NCBI RefSeq assembly: GCF_900230185.1
Contig: NZ_OCSR01000002.1
Location: forward strand, 2,170,001-2,234,000
DNA: 64,000 nt
Source of the DNA: Burkholderia sp. OK233
GTDB lineage: Bacteria > Pseudomonadota > Gammaproteobacteria > Burkholderiales > Burkholderiaceae
Direction: 5' to 3'
Positions 25,470 to 35,021 of this stretch are shown here, piece by piece. The notes beneath the pieces were generated by a model. That model worked only from the letters and a program-made list of their open reading frames with translations, made no database searches and was not told the origin of the DNA. The position numbers and the translations under genes were made by a program. Each line of letters opens with the position of its first letter. The stretch's first letter is position 1.

Positions 25470-27725
25470 TCAGGTTTTATGGGACTCGTCACCCGCGGGC
25501 AACGCGTAGAGATAGGAGGCGTTACGATTCAGGCCCGCACGCGAGCCCAGGCTGTAGCGATAAGTGCTCGCGTTGAACCCGTTGAAAATGACGCCTTTTA
25601 CCTGGGCGTTCGCCTGCTTCAGTTGCTTGGTGGCCTCCATCACTTCATCAATGGAGGTCGCTTCGAAGCGGGTGACCAGAAGCACCGTGCCGCAGCAATG
25701 GGCCAGCGCGGTCGCGTCGGAAACGGCAAGCACGGGTGGCGTATCGATCAGTACGATGTCGTACTCGTCACCTATCGAGAGGAAACGCTCCATGCGCTCG
25801 CCGAGTAAAAGCTCGGCCGGGTTGGATGGAGTTGTTCCGCGCGGAACGAAGTCGAGGCCCGGCACCACGTCCCGTCTGACGACTTCGTCAAGCGTCGCAT
25901 CTGATGCAAGATAGTCAGCCAGACCGGGTTGTGAGGTCACACCGAAGTACTGATCGAGATGACCCTTGCGAAAATCGGCGTCTATCAGGAGCACGCGCTT
26001 TCCGGCTGTCGACATGACAGCCGCGAGATTTGCCGAGAGGAAGGACTTGCCGACCCGGTCAGTGGGTCCCGTCAACAATACCCGATTGTCGCCGGCTTCG
26101 AGCATCGCGAAGTGCAGCGATGTTCTGAGTCCGCGGAGGCTCTCAATGGAGGGATCGCGAGGGAACTGGCTTGCCAGTAGAAACGGGTCGTGTGAGAGTC
26201 GACTCGACCCATTTCCTATCCGCGCCACTTTTGCGAGTGACAGCGGCACCGTCGCGTATACGTTGAGTCCCGTTTGCTCCTCGATTTCGTGGGGATCGGT
26301 CACGCCTCTGTGGAGCGCGGTGCGAGCGAATGCCGCCCCGGCGCCCAGAATCAGCCCAGCCGCAGCGGCATAGATCAGCACCAGCAGCTTGTTAGGCTTG
26401 ACGGGCTCCTTCGGCACAAGCGCGCCATCGATCAGCCGCACTGTTCCTACTTTGCCGGCCCGCACCAGCTTAAGTTGCTGCATGTTATTAAGCATGCCGA
26501 CATAGAGATCGTTGTCGACATTCACGTCACGGGTCAGGCGTAACGCAGTTTGTTCCAGATCCGGAAGTGCCTTCACCTGCTGGGAGAGGCCGTCGATCTT
26601 GCTTGTCATCAAAGCAATTTGCCCGTCGACCGCCTCGACATTCGGATGCTCCGGGGTATAGAGCTGAACCAGCTCCGCCCGCTTCTGCTTCAGTTCGAGC
26701 AGGCTACGTTGCAGCGCGACGCTTTCGTCGAGGTAGGCTTTGCCCTGCTCGCTGAGATTGAACATGCCGCGCTTGTTTCGCATTGCGTTGTAGCGCTGTT
26801 CGGCACGCTCGAGATCGCCTTTGAGTTGCGGCAGCAAGTCGCTCAGGAATGCGAGGGACTTTTCGGCCTCAGCGGCTTTGCGTTTGAGGTTCTGGTCGAC
26901 ATACTCGGCGCCGATCTGATTAAGTATGGCGGCGGTCAACAGCCGATCCGTACCCGTTAGCGAGGCGCCAATGACGCCGCTATCTTTCCCCTTTTGGGCA
27001 ATGCTGAGTTTGTTTTGCAAGTTCTCCAGCGTCTTCTGCCGCGATTCCTTTACGAGCACGAACTCCGTGCCTGGTTTTGCATCCACGGCATCGACCCGCA
27101 GCGTGATCGTGCCGTCGCCCTGCTTTGAGGTTACGGTTTCGCCCACGTGACCTTCGATGGCGCCGGCAAGGTCCGATTGCTCGAGCCGATAACGGCCCTG
27201 GCTCAACACGGTCAACGTAAACTTTTCACCTTCCAGTTCCTCAGGGACGGTGAAGCCCGACACCTTGATCTGCTCATTACCCCACGCGTAGCCACCCAAT
27301 CCAAATAGTCCAGGGTCGGAAAGGCCTTTGGCTTGCCTTCCCAACCATTCTCCGATCAGAGGAAAGCGCTTTGGATTGGCGCTCAAATCCAGTCCGAGGT
27401 TGTCGACGGCTTTCCCGACCACCATTCGTGACTGAAGGATTTCCATTTCGGCCGTGGGCTCCGTCTTCACGTCGAACATGCTGGAGACGTCGCCTAGCGG
27501 GCTCTTCGGATTCGAGGTTGTAACAGCGTCTTCAACCTGTACGAGGATGTCGGCCTGGTACACGGGGGGCGCGATAAACGCGTAGGCTGCGCCGAGTGCC
27601 AGCACGCTTCCGGCGATTGCCCCAACCAGCCAACGGTTCGCTATCAATACGTCGATATAGCGGGAAAGACTGACATCGTCATTTCGCTGCACAGCAACTT
27701 TCGCAAGAGGAGTGCTCAGATTCAT
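25470..27725 (-). CDS. Polysaccharide co-polymerase / tyrosine autokinase (Wzc/BY-kinase family)
   Basis: 751 residues. An N-terminal Wzz domain with flanking membrane helices (about 30-50 and 440-465) and a coiled-coil region precede a cytoplasmic BY-kinase domain. Walker A is GPTDRVGKS, Walker A' VLLIDADFRKG, Walker B DIVLIDTPP. A C-terminal Tyr cluster (STYRYSLG, ASYLYALP) provides autophosphorylation sites. The protein controls chain length and export through a Wza channel. GGAG lies five bases before the ATG. Neither Wza nor a Wzb-type phosphatase was found nearby, so partners must lie outside the window. Confidence 0.93.
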   Translation of the reverse strand: MNLSTPLAKVAVQRNDDVSLSRYIDVLIANRWLVGAIAGSVLALGAAYAFIAPPVYQADILVQVEDAVTTSNPKSPLGDVSSMFDVKTEPTAEMEILQSRMVVGKAVDNLGLDLSANPKRFPLIGEWLGRQAKGLSDPGLFGLGGYAWGNEQIKVSGFTVPEELEGEKFTLTVLSQGRYRLEQSDLAGAIEGHVGETVTSKQGDGTITLRVDAVDAKPGTEFVLVKESRQKTLENLQNKLSIAQKGKDSGVIGASLTGTDRLLTAAILNQIGAEYVDQNLKRKAAEAEKSLAFLSDLLPQLKGDLERAEQRYNAMRNKRGMFNLSEQGKAYLDESVALQRSLLELKQKRAELVQLYTPEHPNVEAVDGQIALMTSKIDGLSQQVKALPDLEQTALRLTRDVNVDNDLYVGMLNNMQQLKLVRAGKVGTVRLIDGALVPKEPVKPNKLLVLIYAAAAGLILGAGAAFARTALHRGVTDPHEIEEQTGLNVYATVPLSLAKVARIGNGSSRLSHDPFLLASQFPRDPSIESLRGLRTSLHFAMLEAGDNRVLLTGPTDRVGKSFLSANLAAVMSTAGKRVLLIDADFRKGHLDQYFGVTSQPGLADYLASDATLDEVVRRDVVPGLDFVPRGTTPSNPAELLLGERMERFLSIGDEYDIVLIDTPPVLAVSDATALAHCCGTVLLVTRFEATSIDEVMEATKQLKQANAQVKGVIFNGFNASTYRYSLGSRAGLNRNASYLYALPAGDESHKT

Positions 27726-28288
27726 CGAAACTCCATGGTTCGGTATACGAAATATTGGGATGCGGCGTGAAGATTGTGTCGAACTTGTGTCTTCTGAAGA
27801 GGGGGCTCGACATTCAGTCTTGATGAACCCCGTCTGCCCAATTCGGCGCGCCGAAACACGCCAAATTCCGGATTGCAGAACTTTGGCCGAGTTTGGCGGA
27901 TACTCAATGCAAAAAATGGCGTACTAGAACTAAAGGGAAGCGTATATCGGACAAGGCTTCTTTCTATTTACGCCTATGCAAAGAACTGAAAGAAGCATGC
28001 GTCCACAACTACTTATGCAGGAACTTCCTGTTCCGATTCGTCAGTCAAGAAACTATTGCGAGTTACTTAAGATGATTGAGCGTTCGCTTCGCTGAGTGTT
28101 TGCGAGAACATCACTGGAACCCTGATTACCGTAGCATAAATTTATCATCGAGCAAAAAATTAAATTAGGTATCCAACAGATAGTGTGGTCTAAATAGAGC
28201 CTGGTCCCGTCTCTGTTCGCTAACGCACATTCGCGTCTTTTCCGGCAACGGCACAATCGGATAAGACGCTTGGAAAAGAGGCATACAC
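27726..28288. other. Divergent intergenic region of the exopolysaccharide locus
   Basis: About 560 AT-rich bases between the kinase (minus) and the deacetylase (plus). Short frames exist but none has a domain or ribosome site. It must hold both promoters. No recognised riboswitch or attenuator was seen. Confidence 0.45.
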
Positions 28289-29203
28289 ATGAAAGCTCTG
28301 ATGCGCGAACTACTCACGCGTGTTTTGCTCTTCTCCGGTGTGGCGATGGCAATTCGGGCGATGTTTTGGCGTGATCGAGTCGCGATATTGCTGTATCACG
28401 ATCCTACGCCTGCTACGCTCGACGCTCATCTTCAGTACCTTAAAGACAAAGTTGATTTCATTCCCATGTCACAGATTAGTGCGCCTGGAAATGGTCGTCC
28501 GCGTGCTGCGATCACATTCGATGATGGCCATGCCGGCAATGCAGAATTGCTTCCCGTGTTCATCAAACACGGTGTGCGTCCAACCATCTATGTTTGCAGC
28601 AGCATCGTGGCGCACGAACGTACGCATTGGTGGCTACATCCGATTGCCAAAGACGCAGGTGTGAAGCGGCTTATCCGTATGAAAAATGATGAGCGCCTGG
28701 CTGAACTGAGCGCGAAAGGTTTTCACCAGGATCAATTGAACGGCGAAGCGAAGGTGAGCGGGCTTAGCGACGCACAGATTCAGGCGATGCGCCCGTATGT
28801 CGACTTCCAGTCTCACACGCGCTTTCATCCGACGCTGACGCGCTGTGAGGACGACGAGTGCACCGAAGAGTTGGTCGGATCCAAGGCGGAGGTCGAGCGG
28901 CTGGTCGGCAGGTCGTGCGAGCATTTCGCTTACCCATACGGAATCTACGGTTCGCGCGAGGTCGCCATGCTGAAAGCCGCTGGATACAAAACGGGACGCA
29001 CGACGGATGTTGGCTGGAACGACGAACGAAGCGACCCGTTTCGGCTTAAGGCATTCGACATTGAGGACGATTCCTCAGTGCCATGGTTTGCCGTACAGCT
29101 AACGGGCCTGACGCTCATGCCGCGTTATTTACGGTTGGGACGGGTCCGGCGTCTTGGGGCGCGTCTCTTCAACAGGTTCGGGCAATTGAAGCAGGCGCAA
29201 TGA
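28289..29203 (+). CDS. Polysaccharide deacetylase (NodB / carbohydrate esterase 4)
   Basis: 304 residues. NodB motifs are visible: ITFDDGHAGN (catalytic Asp and metal Asp), SHTRFHP (metal His pair), and FAYPYG. An N-terminal hydrophobic segment (VLLFSGVAMAIRAMF) could anchor it or act as an uncleaved signal. CE4 enzymes remove N- or O-acetyl groups from glycans. An AGAGG site precedes the ATG. It starts a plus-strand run with two glycosyltransferases, implying modification of the polymer made here. Confidence 0.9.
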   Translation: MKALMRELLTRVLLFSGVAMAIRAMFWRDRVAILLYHDPTPATLDAHLQYLKDKVDFIPMSQISAPGNGRPRAAITFDDGHAGNAELLPVFIKHGVRPTIYVCSSIVAHERTHWWLHPIAKDAGVKRLIRMKNDERLAELSAKGFHQDQLNGEAKVSGLSDAQIQAMRPYVDFQSHTRFHPTLTRCEDDECTEELVGSKAEVERLVGRSCEHFAYPYGIYGSREVAMLKAAGYKTGRTTDVGWNDERSDPFRLKAFDIEDDSSVPWFAVQLTGLTLMPRYLRLGRVRRLGARLFNRFGQLKQAQ

Positions 29204-29301
29204 TCGCAGCACCAGTCCATGTTGCGTGCTTCCGATTGCAGTCCACTTCCGGAAAGGCGCTCGGACCGAGTCGCCACTCGGCCGCATCCATAACGCCGGT
29301 T

Positions 29302-29317
29302 GCCCGCGAAAGCGGGC
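29302..29317. repeat. GNRA-loop hairpin after the deacetylase gene
   Basis: GCCCGC and GCGGGC close a GAAA tetraloop, a very stable RNA hairpin. It is followed by direct repeats of ATAACGG at 29321-29344. No T-run follows, so it is likely an RNA-stabilising or attenuating element rather than a full terminator. Confidence 0.5.
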
Positions 29318-29383
29318 GTGGATAACGGGGTAACGGGATAACGGTCTTATTGTCCAGCATCTCTTTAGATCGAAAGAGGCGAC

Positions 29384-30328
29384 ATGCATAAAATCTTCAT
29401 CATGTATCCCGGTAACGCCAACTATCCGGAAGTCACTGCGTATAAGAATTACTTTCAGGCCCGCGGCGTGGATGTGATCGCGGGAACAATGAGCGAATAT
29501 CGGCTGCTGGACAATAAGAGCGATTTCCTGCTCTGGGCAATTATGGGTTTTTACCCCAACCGTTTCGCGTCAAATTTCGTGATTCATGATTACAGGTCAC
29601 TCTCCGTTGGTGGATGGCCGGCCATGAAGGACTTCGCGAAAAGGTACTTTAACTATCGACCGGATCTTCGGATATTTCAGAACCGGCGGCAGCAGGAAAT
29701 AATGGGGTTCGGCACCGATGTGCCGAATGTCATCCTGCCAATGGGTGTTCCTAACTGGATATTCGACGTCCACGGGGAAGGCGGGCAGGACGGGAAAAAG
29801 GCCGATTTTTGCTATATCGGAGAAATGAGCTTCGAGCGAGGATTCGACCATGTGCTGGACGCTTTCCTCCGGAAATTTGCCGACCGTGACATTTCGCTTC
29901 TCCTGGTCGGAAAACCAGACGCGCGAATTTATGAAAAGTATTCGAAACGGAAGGGTTTGGTCTTTACGGGGCCGTTGCCTCAGATCGAAGCACTGAAGCT
30001 GGTGGCCGAATCCGACGTTGCCGTATGTTATTTCCCCTATCACCGCCCACACTGCTATCAGACGCCAACCAAGCTCCTTGAGTACGCTGCGTTAGGCAAA
30101 AAAATCCTGTGCAACGATTCTCCTTCGAATATTCAATGTTGCGAGGAGATGGGCATTAATAGCGTCATCACCAAAGCCAGTATTTTCGACGAGATCGACG
30201 ACGACGCCATGCGCGGCGCGAAGTCAAATCGCGGCTCGGATTTCAGAAATCTGATGTGGGACAGAGTGATAGAGCAATCGAACGTCGCGTCTTTTTTACC
30301 TAGCGGACTCAATTTTGGCGCTTCTTGA
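29384..30328 (+). CDS. Glycosyltransferase, tandem paralogue A
   Basis: 314 residues with GT-B features: the opening IFIMYPGNANYPEV, the central VIHDYRSLSVGG and LRIFQNRRQQEIMGF, and the C-domain stretch PTKLLEYAALGKKILCNDSPSN with the conserved Glu. It is clearly homologous along its length to the next gene (shared NYPE, GFYP, VIHDYRSLS, PDLRIFQN, LPMGVP.WIF, TPTKLLEYAALGK, CNDSPSN). An AGAGGCGAC site precedes the ATG. The sugar added is unknown. Confidence 0.82.
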   Translation: MHKIFIMYPGNANYPEVTAYKNYFQARGVDVIAGTMSEYRLLDNKSDFLLWAIMGFYPNRFASNFVIHDYRSLSVGGWPAMKDFAKRYFNYRPDLRIFQNRRQQEIMGFGTDVPNVILPMGVPNWIFDVHGEGGQDGKKADFCYIGEMSFERGFDHVLDAFLRKFADRDISLLLVGKPDARIYEKYSKRKGLVFTGPLPQIEALKLVAESDVAVCYFPYHRPHCYQTPTKLLEYAALGKKILCNDSPSNIQCCEEMGINSVITKASIFDEIDDDAMRGAKSNRGSDFRNLMWDRVIEQSNVASFLPSGLNFGAS

Positions 30329-30373
30329 TGGATGAATTGTCATGCGATATCGAGACAAGTCGTATCAGCGCTG

Positions 30374-30390
30374 CCCGTCGCAGAGACGGG
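30374..30390. repeat. Short hairpin between the glycosyltransferase paralogues
   Basis: CCCGTC and GACGGG flank a five-base loop 45 bases after the first paralogue's stop. It has no T-run; it may only shape the intercistronic mRNA. Confidence 0.4.
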
Positions 30391-30426
30391 GTATAGGTGC
30401 AGGCCTAACAGAAAGGCGGCAATAAA

Positions 30427-31350
30427 ATGAAAATATTCATTCTTCACCCCGGGAAGGCGAACTATCCAGAAATAGACGCCTACGCCGAGTATTTCCGGGA
30501 GAGTAGATGCGAAGTGTTATCCGGAACGCTGGACGAGTACCGGGACATCAAGCACCCTGAAGTTTACGTTCTGTGGTGCATCATGGGTTTCTATCCGAGA
30601 AAGCTGACAGCCCGGTATGTGATTCACGACTACCGCTCGCTTTCGATCGGAAGTAACAGCGTCCTGAAGGATCGAATTAAAAAGGCCTTCCACCCGCGGC
30701 CGGATCTGAGGATTTTTCAGAACGAACCCATGTGTGACCTGATGGGCTTTCAGGACGATGTCGATACCATTTTCCTGCCAATGGGCGTGCCTGACTGGAT
30801 CTTCGCGACGGACACTGCTCAGAACGAGGCGCTACCGTCGGGCACCTATTGTTACCTCGGCGAAATAACGCGGGAACGTGGCTTTGTTGGATTTCTTTCG
30901 GACTTTTTGCTGGCGAGGCGCGGCTCGGATTCCCTCGTTCTGATTGGGCCGGTTGAGAAGGAGATTGCTGACGCCTATCGCCGGTCGCCAGGTGTCTTGT
31001 TCACTGGGCGGTTGTCCCAACGTGACGCGCTCGCGGTTGTGCGCAACTGCGAATTCGCCGTTTCAACCATACCCTATACGCGTCCGTACAACGTGCAGAC
31101 GCCGACCAAACTGCTGGAGTATGCCGCGCTTGGTAAAAGGATCATCTGCAATGACTCACCCTCCAATCTGAATGCCGCCGCAGCGTTCGGTATTCAATGC
31201 AAGGTGACTGGCCCTGACGTATTTTCCAGCATATGCGATTTTCATGGCGATACGGTGCCGCTGAACGATCCATCAACACTGGTGCATTTACGCTGGAAGA
31301 ACGTCATTGCCGCGTCCGGCGTTGACCGTTATCTAGGACGTGTTGGTTAG
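30427..31350 (+). CDS. Glycosyltransferase, tandem paralogue B
   Basis: 307 residues, a diverged duplicate of the preceding gene with the same motif order (IFILHPGKANYPEID, VIHDYRSLSIGS, PDLRIFQN, LPMGVPDWIF, YLGEITRERGF, TPTKLLEYAALGKRI). AAGGCGG precedes the ATG. The pair likely arose by tandem duplication and may add two similar residues to one glycan. It ends the exopolysaccharide locus on this side. Confidence 0.82.
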   Translation: MKIFILHPGKANYPEIDAYAEYFRESRCEVLSGTLDEYRDIKHPEVYVLWCIMGFYPRKLTARYVIHDYRSLSIGSNSVLKDRIKKAFHPRPDLRIFQNEPMCDLMGFQDDVDTIFLPMGVPDWIFATDTAQNEALPSGTYCYLGEITRERGFVGFLSDFLLARRGSDSLVLIGPVEKEIADAYRRSPGVLFTGRLSQRDALAVVRNCEFAVSTIPYTRPYNVQTPTKLLEYAALGKRIICNDSPSNLNAAAAFGIQCKVTGPDVFSSICDFHGDTVPLNDPSTLVHLRWKNVIAASGVDRYLGRVG

Positions 31351-31411
31351 GTCAGAAAGCATCTTCGACGTCTGGAACTCGCGTCGTTCGGAGGTCGTAA
31401 AAGCGGCGAGC

Positions 31412-31522
31412 TTAACTATCGTCTCTTGGCGTCCTTGACCGCGCAACGCATAGCGCGCATACGAACACGCCGATTGCCACGCCGATCAATAAACATGCGG
31501 CATGCGTTAAGAAACTGACCAT
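31412..31522 (-). CDS. Small single-span membrane protein (36 residues)
   Basis: A 36-residue frame beginning MVSFLTHAACLLIGVAIGVF has one transmembrane helix and a basic, hydrophilic tail (ARSRTPRDDS). AAGGGAG lies six bases before the ATG, a strong site. It resembles the short DUF3789-like membrane proteins of many bacteria and phages, though with so few residues this is tentative. It is an isolated gene between the exopolysaccharide and sulfur loci. Confidence 0.6.
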   Translation of the reverse strand: MVSFLTHAACLLIGVAIGVFVCALCVARSRTPRDDS

Positions 31523-31728
31523 CTTCTACTCCCTTGGAGGCAATATAATTTTTTCTGAAATATATAACTACAAGATGTCGCTCTGATCACGGCTCATTTC
31601 ACGAGCGTACACCGAAGTGCGCGCAACCCATCCCGCCGCGCTCCGTCGGCAGGCTGCACGGCACGAATGCGCCAATATACAGAGGAATTATTTTTTGCGG
31701 TACTTTGACTGCGGCGTTGGCCGACCAG

Positions 31729-32523
31729 TCACAGGGCAAAGTGGCGTGATCCTCTGCGCGTGCCGCTCGTGGCGGATTTGCCACGCCCAAGATAGGCGTC
31801 GCGCAACGCATCCAGTTCCAGCAACGCGTCTGCCTTCCCATGCGCAACTACGCGGCCGCCTTCGAGCACATATCCAGACTGCGCATACTGCAGCGCGATC
31901 GCTGCATTCTGCTCCGCCAGCAGGAAGCTGACGCCGTCGTCGCGATTGAGTGCTGCCACCGTCTCGAAGATTTCTTCGACGACTTGCGGGGCGAGCCCCA
32001 TCGACGGTTCGTCGAGCAACACCAGCGAGGGCCGCGCCATCAACGCGCGGCCGATCGCGACCATCTGCTGTTCTCCGCCGGACGTATAGCCTGCAAGCGC
32101 CTTACGACGCTCCTTGAGTCGCGGGAAGGTGCCGTAGATACGTTCGAGATCCGCTTCGAGATCAACGCGGGCAGGCCGCCGCACAAACGCGCCGAGCCGA
32201 AGATTCTCCTCGACGGACAAATGCGCAAAGCAGCGCCGTCCCTCCAGCACCTGGACGAGGCCGCGTTCGGCGAGCGTCCACGGGTCCGCGTCGGTAATCG
32301 CATCGCCGCGATACGCGATGCGGCCCGACGTCAGCTCGCCCCGTTCCGCGCGAATCAGGCTCGAGATGGCCTTCAGCGTGGTCGTTTTGCCCGCGCCATT
32401 GCCGCCCAACAGAGCGACGATGGCGCCGGACGGCACCGTCAGCGAAACGCCGCGCAATGCCGGAATGAGCTGGCTATATGTCACGGCGATTTCCTCGACC
32501 TGCAGGATCGGGGCGGCGCTCAT
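31729..32523 (-). CDS. ABC transporter ATP-binding protein, LivF type
   Basis: 264 residues: Walker A GGNGAGKTT, signature TSGGEQQM (normally LSGGQQQM), Walker B LVLLDEPSMGLAP, and the LivF-typical GLVQVLEGRRCFAHLSVEENL. It powers a branched-chain-amino-acid-type importer with the gene products at 32526-36711. It begins two bases after the binding-protein stop. A 487-residue frame continuing upstream is an artefact. As last gene of the sulfur operon it probably serves an organosulfur substrate rather than leucine; this is inferred from context. Confidence 0.92.
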   Translation of the reverse strand: MSAAPILQVEEIAVTYSQLIPALRGVSLTVPSGAIVALLGGNGAGKTTTLKAISSLIRAERGELTSGRIAYRGDAITDADPWTLAERGLVQVLEGRRCFAHLSVEENLRLGAFVRRPARVDLEADLERIYGTFPRLKERRKALAGYTSGGEQQMVAIGRALMARPSLVLLDEPSMGLAPQVVEEIFETVAALNRDDGVSFLLAEQNAAIALQYAQSGYVLEGGRVVAHGKADALLELDALRDAYLGRGKSATSGTRRGSRHFAL

Positions 32524-32525
32524 GC

Positions 32526-33887
32526 TCAGAGGTCCTTGCTGCAATCGCGCGGCGTAATACCCTTTTCTTTGGCATACGCATTCGCCGATTTCTCGATGAT
32601 CGGGCGCAACAGTGCGCGATCCGCCTGAACCCAGCCGCCAATGACCTCCCATTGCTGGCCGTCCCATTGCTGGAAGCGCACGGCGCCGCCGCCCTCGTGA
32701 TCGGAGCACGACAGTTTCAGCGGTTGAACGAGGCCGTATGCGCCGAGCTGTTTCAGACGCACGTCGTCGAGATTCAAGTGCTCGAAACCCCAGCGGACCT
32801 GTTCGCCCGTAAGCGGTTTGTCGCCGAACCTGAGCTGAGCCACGCGCAACGCTTCGACGTTGAGAATGCCGTTGACGACGCCGAGGTTGTAGTACACCGT
32901 ACCGAAGCGCGCCGGGTCCTTCAGGTTGCCGTTGCCGGGTTTGATAACGTACTGATTGATCGCCTGAAGTACCGGAAAGTCGGTTCCCGAAGGATGGGTA
33001 GTGATTGAAATGAATCCCTTCGCAGCGTCGCCAGCCGGACGGGCATCCTCTTCCGAATTGCTCCAGATGTTCCCGATAATGTGATTCGCCGGGAAGCCGA
33101 CCTTCTGCGCCGACTTCAACGCGACCGGATTCATCACGCCCCAGCCACGCAGAATCACCCAGTCCGGATTGATCCGGTGGATGGTGAGCCACTGCGAGCC
33201 CTGCTCGTTACCCGGGTGCGGGACTTCGATCTGCGTGAGTTCAAAGCCGTACTTCTTGGAGAGCGCATCGAGCACGGGAATCGTCTCGCGGCCATAAGGA
33301 GAACCATGGTAGAGCACCACGATCTTCTTGCCCTTCAGCTGATTCAGGCCGCCTGACTGTTGGCCGATGTAATTGACGATTGCCGAGACTTCGCTATACG
33401 GGTTCAGTTGAAGCGGAAACACGTACGGAAATACTGCACCGTCCGTGGAATCCGTGCGGCCGTGATTGATCGTGACCAGCGGGATCTTGTCGGCGGTCGA
33501 ACGGTCGAGCGTCGCATAGGCAATTCCGACCGAGAGCGGATTGGTCGCTGCAGCCGGCGCGCCGTTCAGACCGCTCTTGAGCCGCTCGTAGCACTCCACG
33601 CCTTTTTCCACGACGTATTCGGTTTCGCATTCGCTCCACGTCAACTTGACCCCATTGACGCCGCCATCGCGCTTGTTGATGAGGTTCATATAGTCGATAA
33701 AACCGCCGAAGAAGCCGCTGCCGCCCGCCGCATACGGCCCGACGCGGTAGCTTTGCAGCGGGAAGTATTCTTCGCCCGCGGCCTGCGCGGTGGGCGCAAA
33801 CGCGGCGGTGAGAGCAAGCATCAGGCTCGCGGCGGCGGCGACGCGCGAGACCGTCCCGCGCCTTTTGAAGGAGTCGATGAAATTCAT
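32526..33887 (-). CDS. ABC transporter periplasmic substrate-binding protein, LivK type
   Basis: 453 residues with a signal peptide (VAAAASLMLALTAAF, cleavage near AQAAG) and the type I periplasmic binding fold. Motifs include GGFIDYMNLINKRDGGVNG and KKIVVLYHGSPYGRETIPVLDAL. It captures the substrate for the Liv-type importer. The ATG at 33887 begins the signal peptide; the 50 codons upstream are not plausible. It is larger than LivK of E. coli and belongs to the subgroup often paired with AMP-binding proteins. The ligand is unknown. Confidence 0.9.
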   Translation of the reverse strand: MNFIDSFKRRGTVSRVAAAASLMLALTAAFAPTAQAAGEEYFPLQSYRVGPYAAGGSGFFGGFIDYMNLINKRDGGVNGVKLTWSECETEYVVEKGVECYERLKSGLNGAPAAATNPLSVGIAYATLDRSTADKIPLVTINHGRTDSTDGAVFPYVFPLQLNPYSEVSAIVNYIGQQSGGLNQLKGKKIVVLYHGSPYGRETIPVLDALSKKYGFELTQIEVPHPGNEQGSQWLTIHRINPDWVILRGWGVMNPVALKSAQKVGFPANHIIGNIWSNSEEDARPAGDAAKGFISITTHPSGTDFPVLQAINQYVIKPGNGNLKDPARFGTVYYNLGVVNGILNVEALRVAQLRFGDKPLTGEQVRWGFEHLNLDDVRLKQLGAYGLVQPLKLSCSDHEGGGAVRFQQWDGQQWEVIGGWVQADRALLRPIIEKSANAYAKEKGITPRDCSKDL

Positions 33888-33945
33888 GCTGGATGGACCT
33901 TGAATGGATAAGCGATGGATTAAAGAGCGATGCGTGAAAGCGAAG

Positions 33946-35013
33946 TCATGCCGAGAGCGGCCAGTCACGCAGACGATTCCGCGCGGTCTGAACCAGTCTT
34001 GCGAGCCCGTCCGGTTCCTTGATGAGAAAAACAATGATCAACGTGCCGAAGAGGATCTTCTGCAGGTTCTGCAACTGACCGGCTTCAATGCCGACGCTGG
34101 CTAGTGCACCTGCCGTATTCGAGAGAAGAATGGGCAGCAGCACGATGAATGCCGCCCCGAGAAAATTCCCGCCGATGCTCCCCATGCCGCCAATGATGAT
34201 GATGAACAACACCTGAAACGACAGATTGAGATCGAAGCCGTGCGGCTCGACCGTGCCCAGATAGGCAAATGCCCACAACGCGCCGGCAATGCCGATCACG
34301 AATGAACTCAGCGCGAATGCGAGCAACTTGGTGCGACCGGTCGGGATGCCGATCACGCGCGCGGCCGTGTCCATGTCGCGCACGGCCATCCAACGTCGGC
34401 CGAGTTCGCTGCGCACGAGGCGAGTTGCAAGCATGAACAGGACGGTGGTGACGCCGAGTACGAGCAGATAGCGTGCGGCCGGCGTGTCGATTTTCCAGCC
34501 GAACGCTGTGAGGCGCGGCGCGCTGAGTACGCCCGAGGTGTCGTCGTTGGAAAACCAGCTGACACGCGTGAAGATCCATTCGACAAAGAACTGCGCGGCC
34601 AGTGTCGAGACGATCAGGTAGAAGCCTTTGATACGCAGACTCGGCAAACCGAATACCGCGCCCACGGCGGCAGTGATCAATCCCCCGAGCAATAGATCGA
34701 TGACCAGCGGCAACCCTGGCACCCGCACCATGAGGTTGTAGGTGGCATAGGCGCCGACCGACATGAACGCCGCGGAGCCGAGCGAGAGCTGGCCCGCGTA
34801 GCCCGTGACCAGGTTCAGCCCGAGTCCTGCGAGCGACAACACGAGGAACGGAATCAGAATCGCATTGAGCCAGTAGTCGTTGCCGATGAGCGGCACGGCG
34901 ACGAACGCGATCAGCGCGAGAATCGTCGCGAGCCATAACTTCAGCCCCGGCAATTGCAGCGGGTACGGTTCGAGCTGACGTGGCGTGTTCAGCGTGGTGC
35001 GAGGAGATGACAT
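33946..35013 (-). CDS. ABC transporter permease, LivM type
   Basis: 355 residues with about nine membrane spans. LivM signatures include LGLNLVTGYAGQLSLG, GLPSLRIKGFYLIVSTLAAQFF and GGMGSIGGNFLGAAF. It pairs with the LivH-type protein as the import channel. The ATG at 35013 has GAGG six bases upstream; a GTG at 35025 would overlap the livH-type stop. Part of the eight-gene sulfur operon. Confidence 0.92.
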   Translation of the reverse strand: MSSPRTTLNTPRQLEPYPLQLPGLKLWLATILALIAFVAVPLIGNDYWLNAILIPFLVLSLAGLGLNLVTGYAGQLSLGSAAFMSVGAYATYNLMVRVPGLPLVIDLLLGGLITAAVGAVFGLPSLRIKGFYLIVSTLAAQFFVEWIFTRVSWFSNDDTSGVLSAPRLTAFGWKIDTPAARYLLVLGVTTVLFMLATRLVRSELGRRWMAVRDMDTAARVIGIPTGRTKLLAFALSSFVIGIAGALWAFAYLGTVEPHGFDLNLSFQVLFIIIIGGMGSIGGNFLGAAFIVLLPILLSNTAGALASVGIEAGQLQNLQKILFGTLIIVFLIKEPDGLARLVQTARNRLRDWPLSA

Positions 35014-35021
35014 AGCGAGCC

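Noticed and set aside
26274..26960. Plus-strand frames within the Wzc-like kinase gene
   Set aside because: Shadow frames of a GC-rich gene; no domain and no ribosome sites.
31729..33192. 487-residue version of the LivF-type gene
   Set aside because: The first 223 codons are an out-of-frame reading of the substrate-binding gene; the true start is at 32523.
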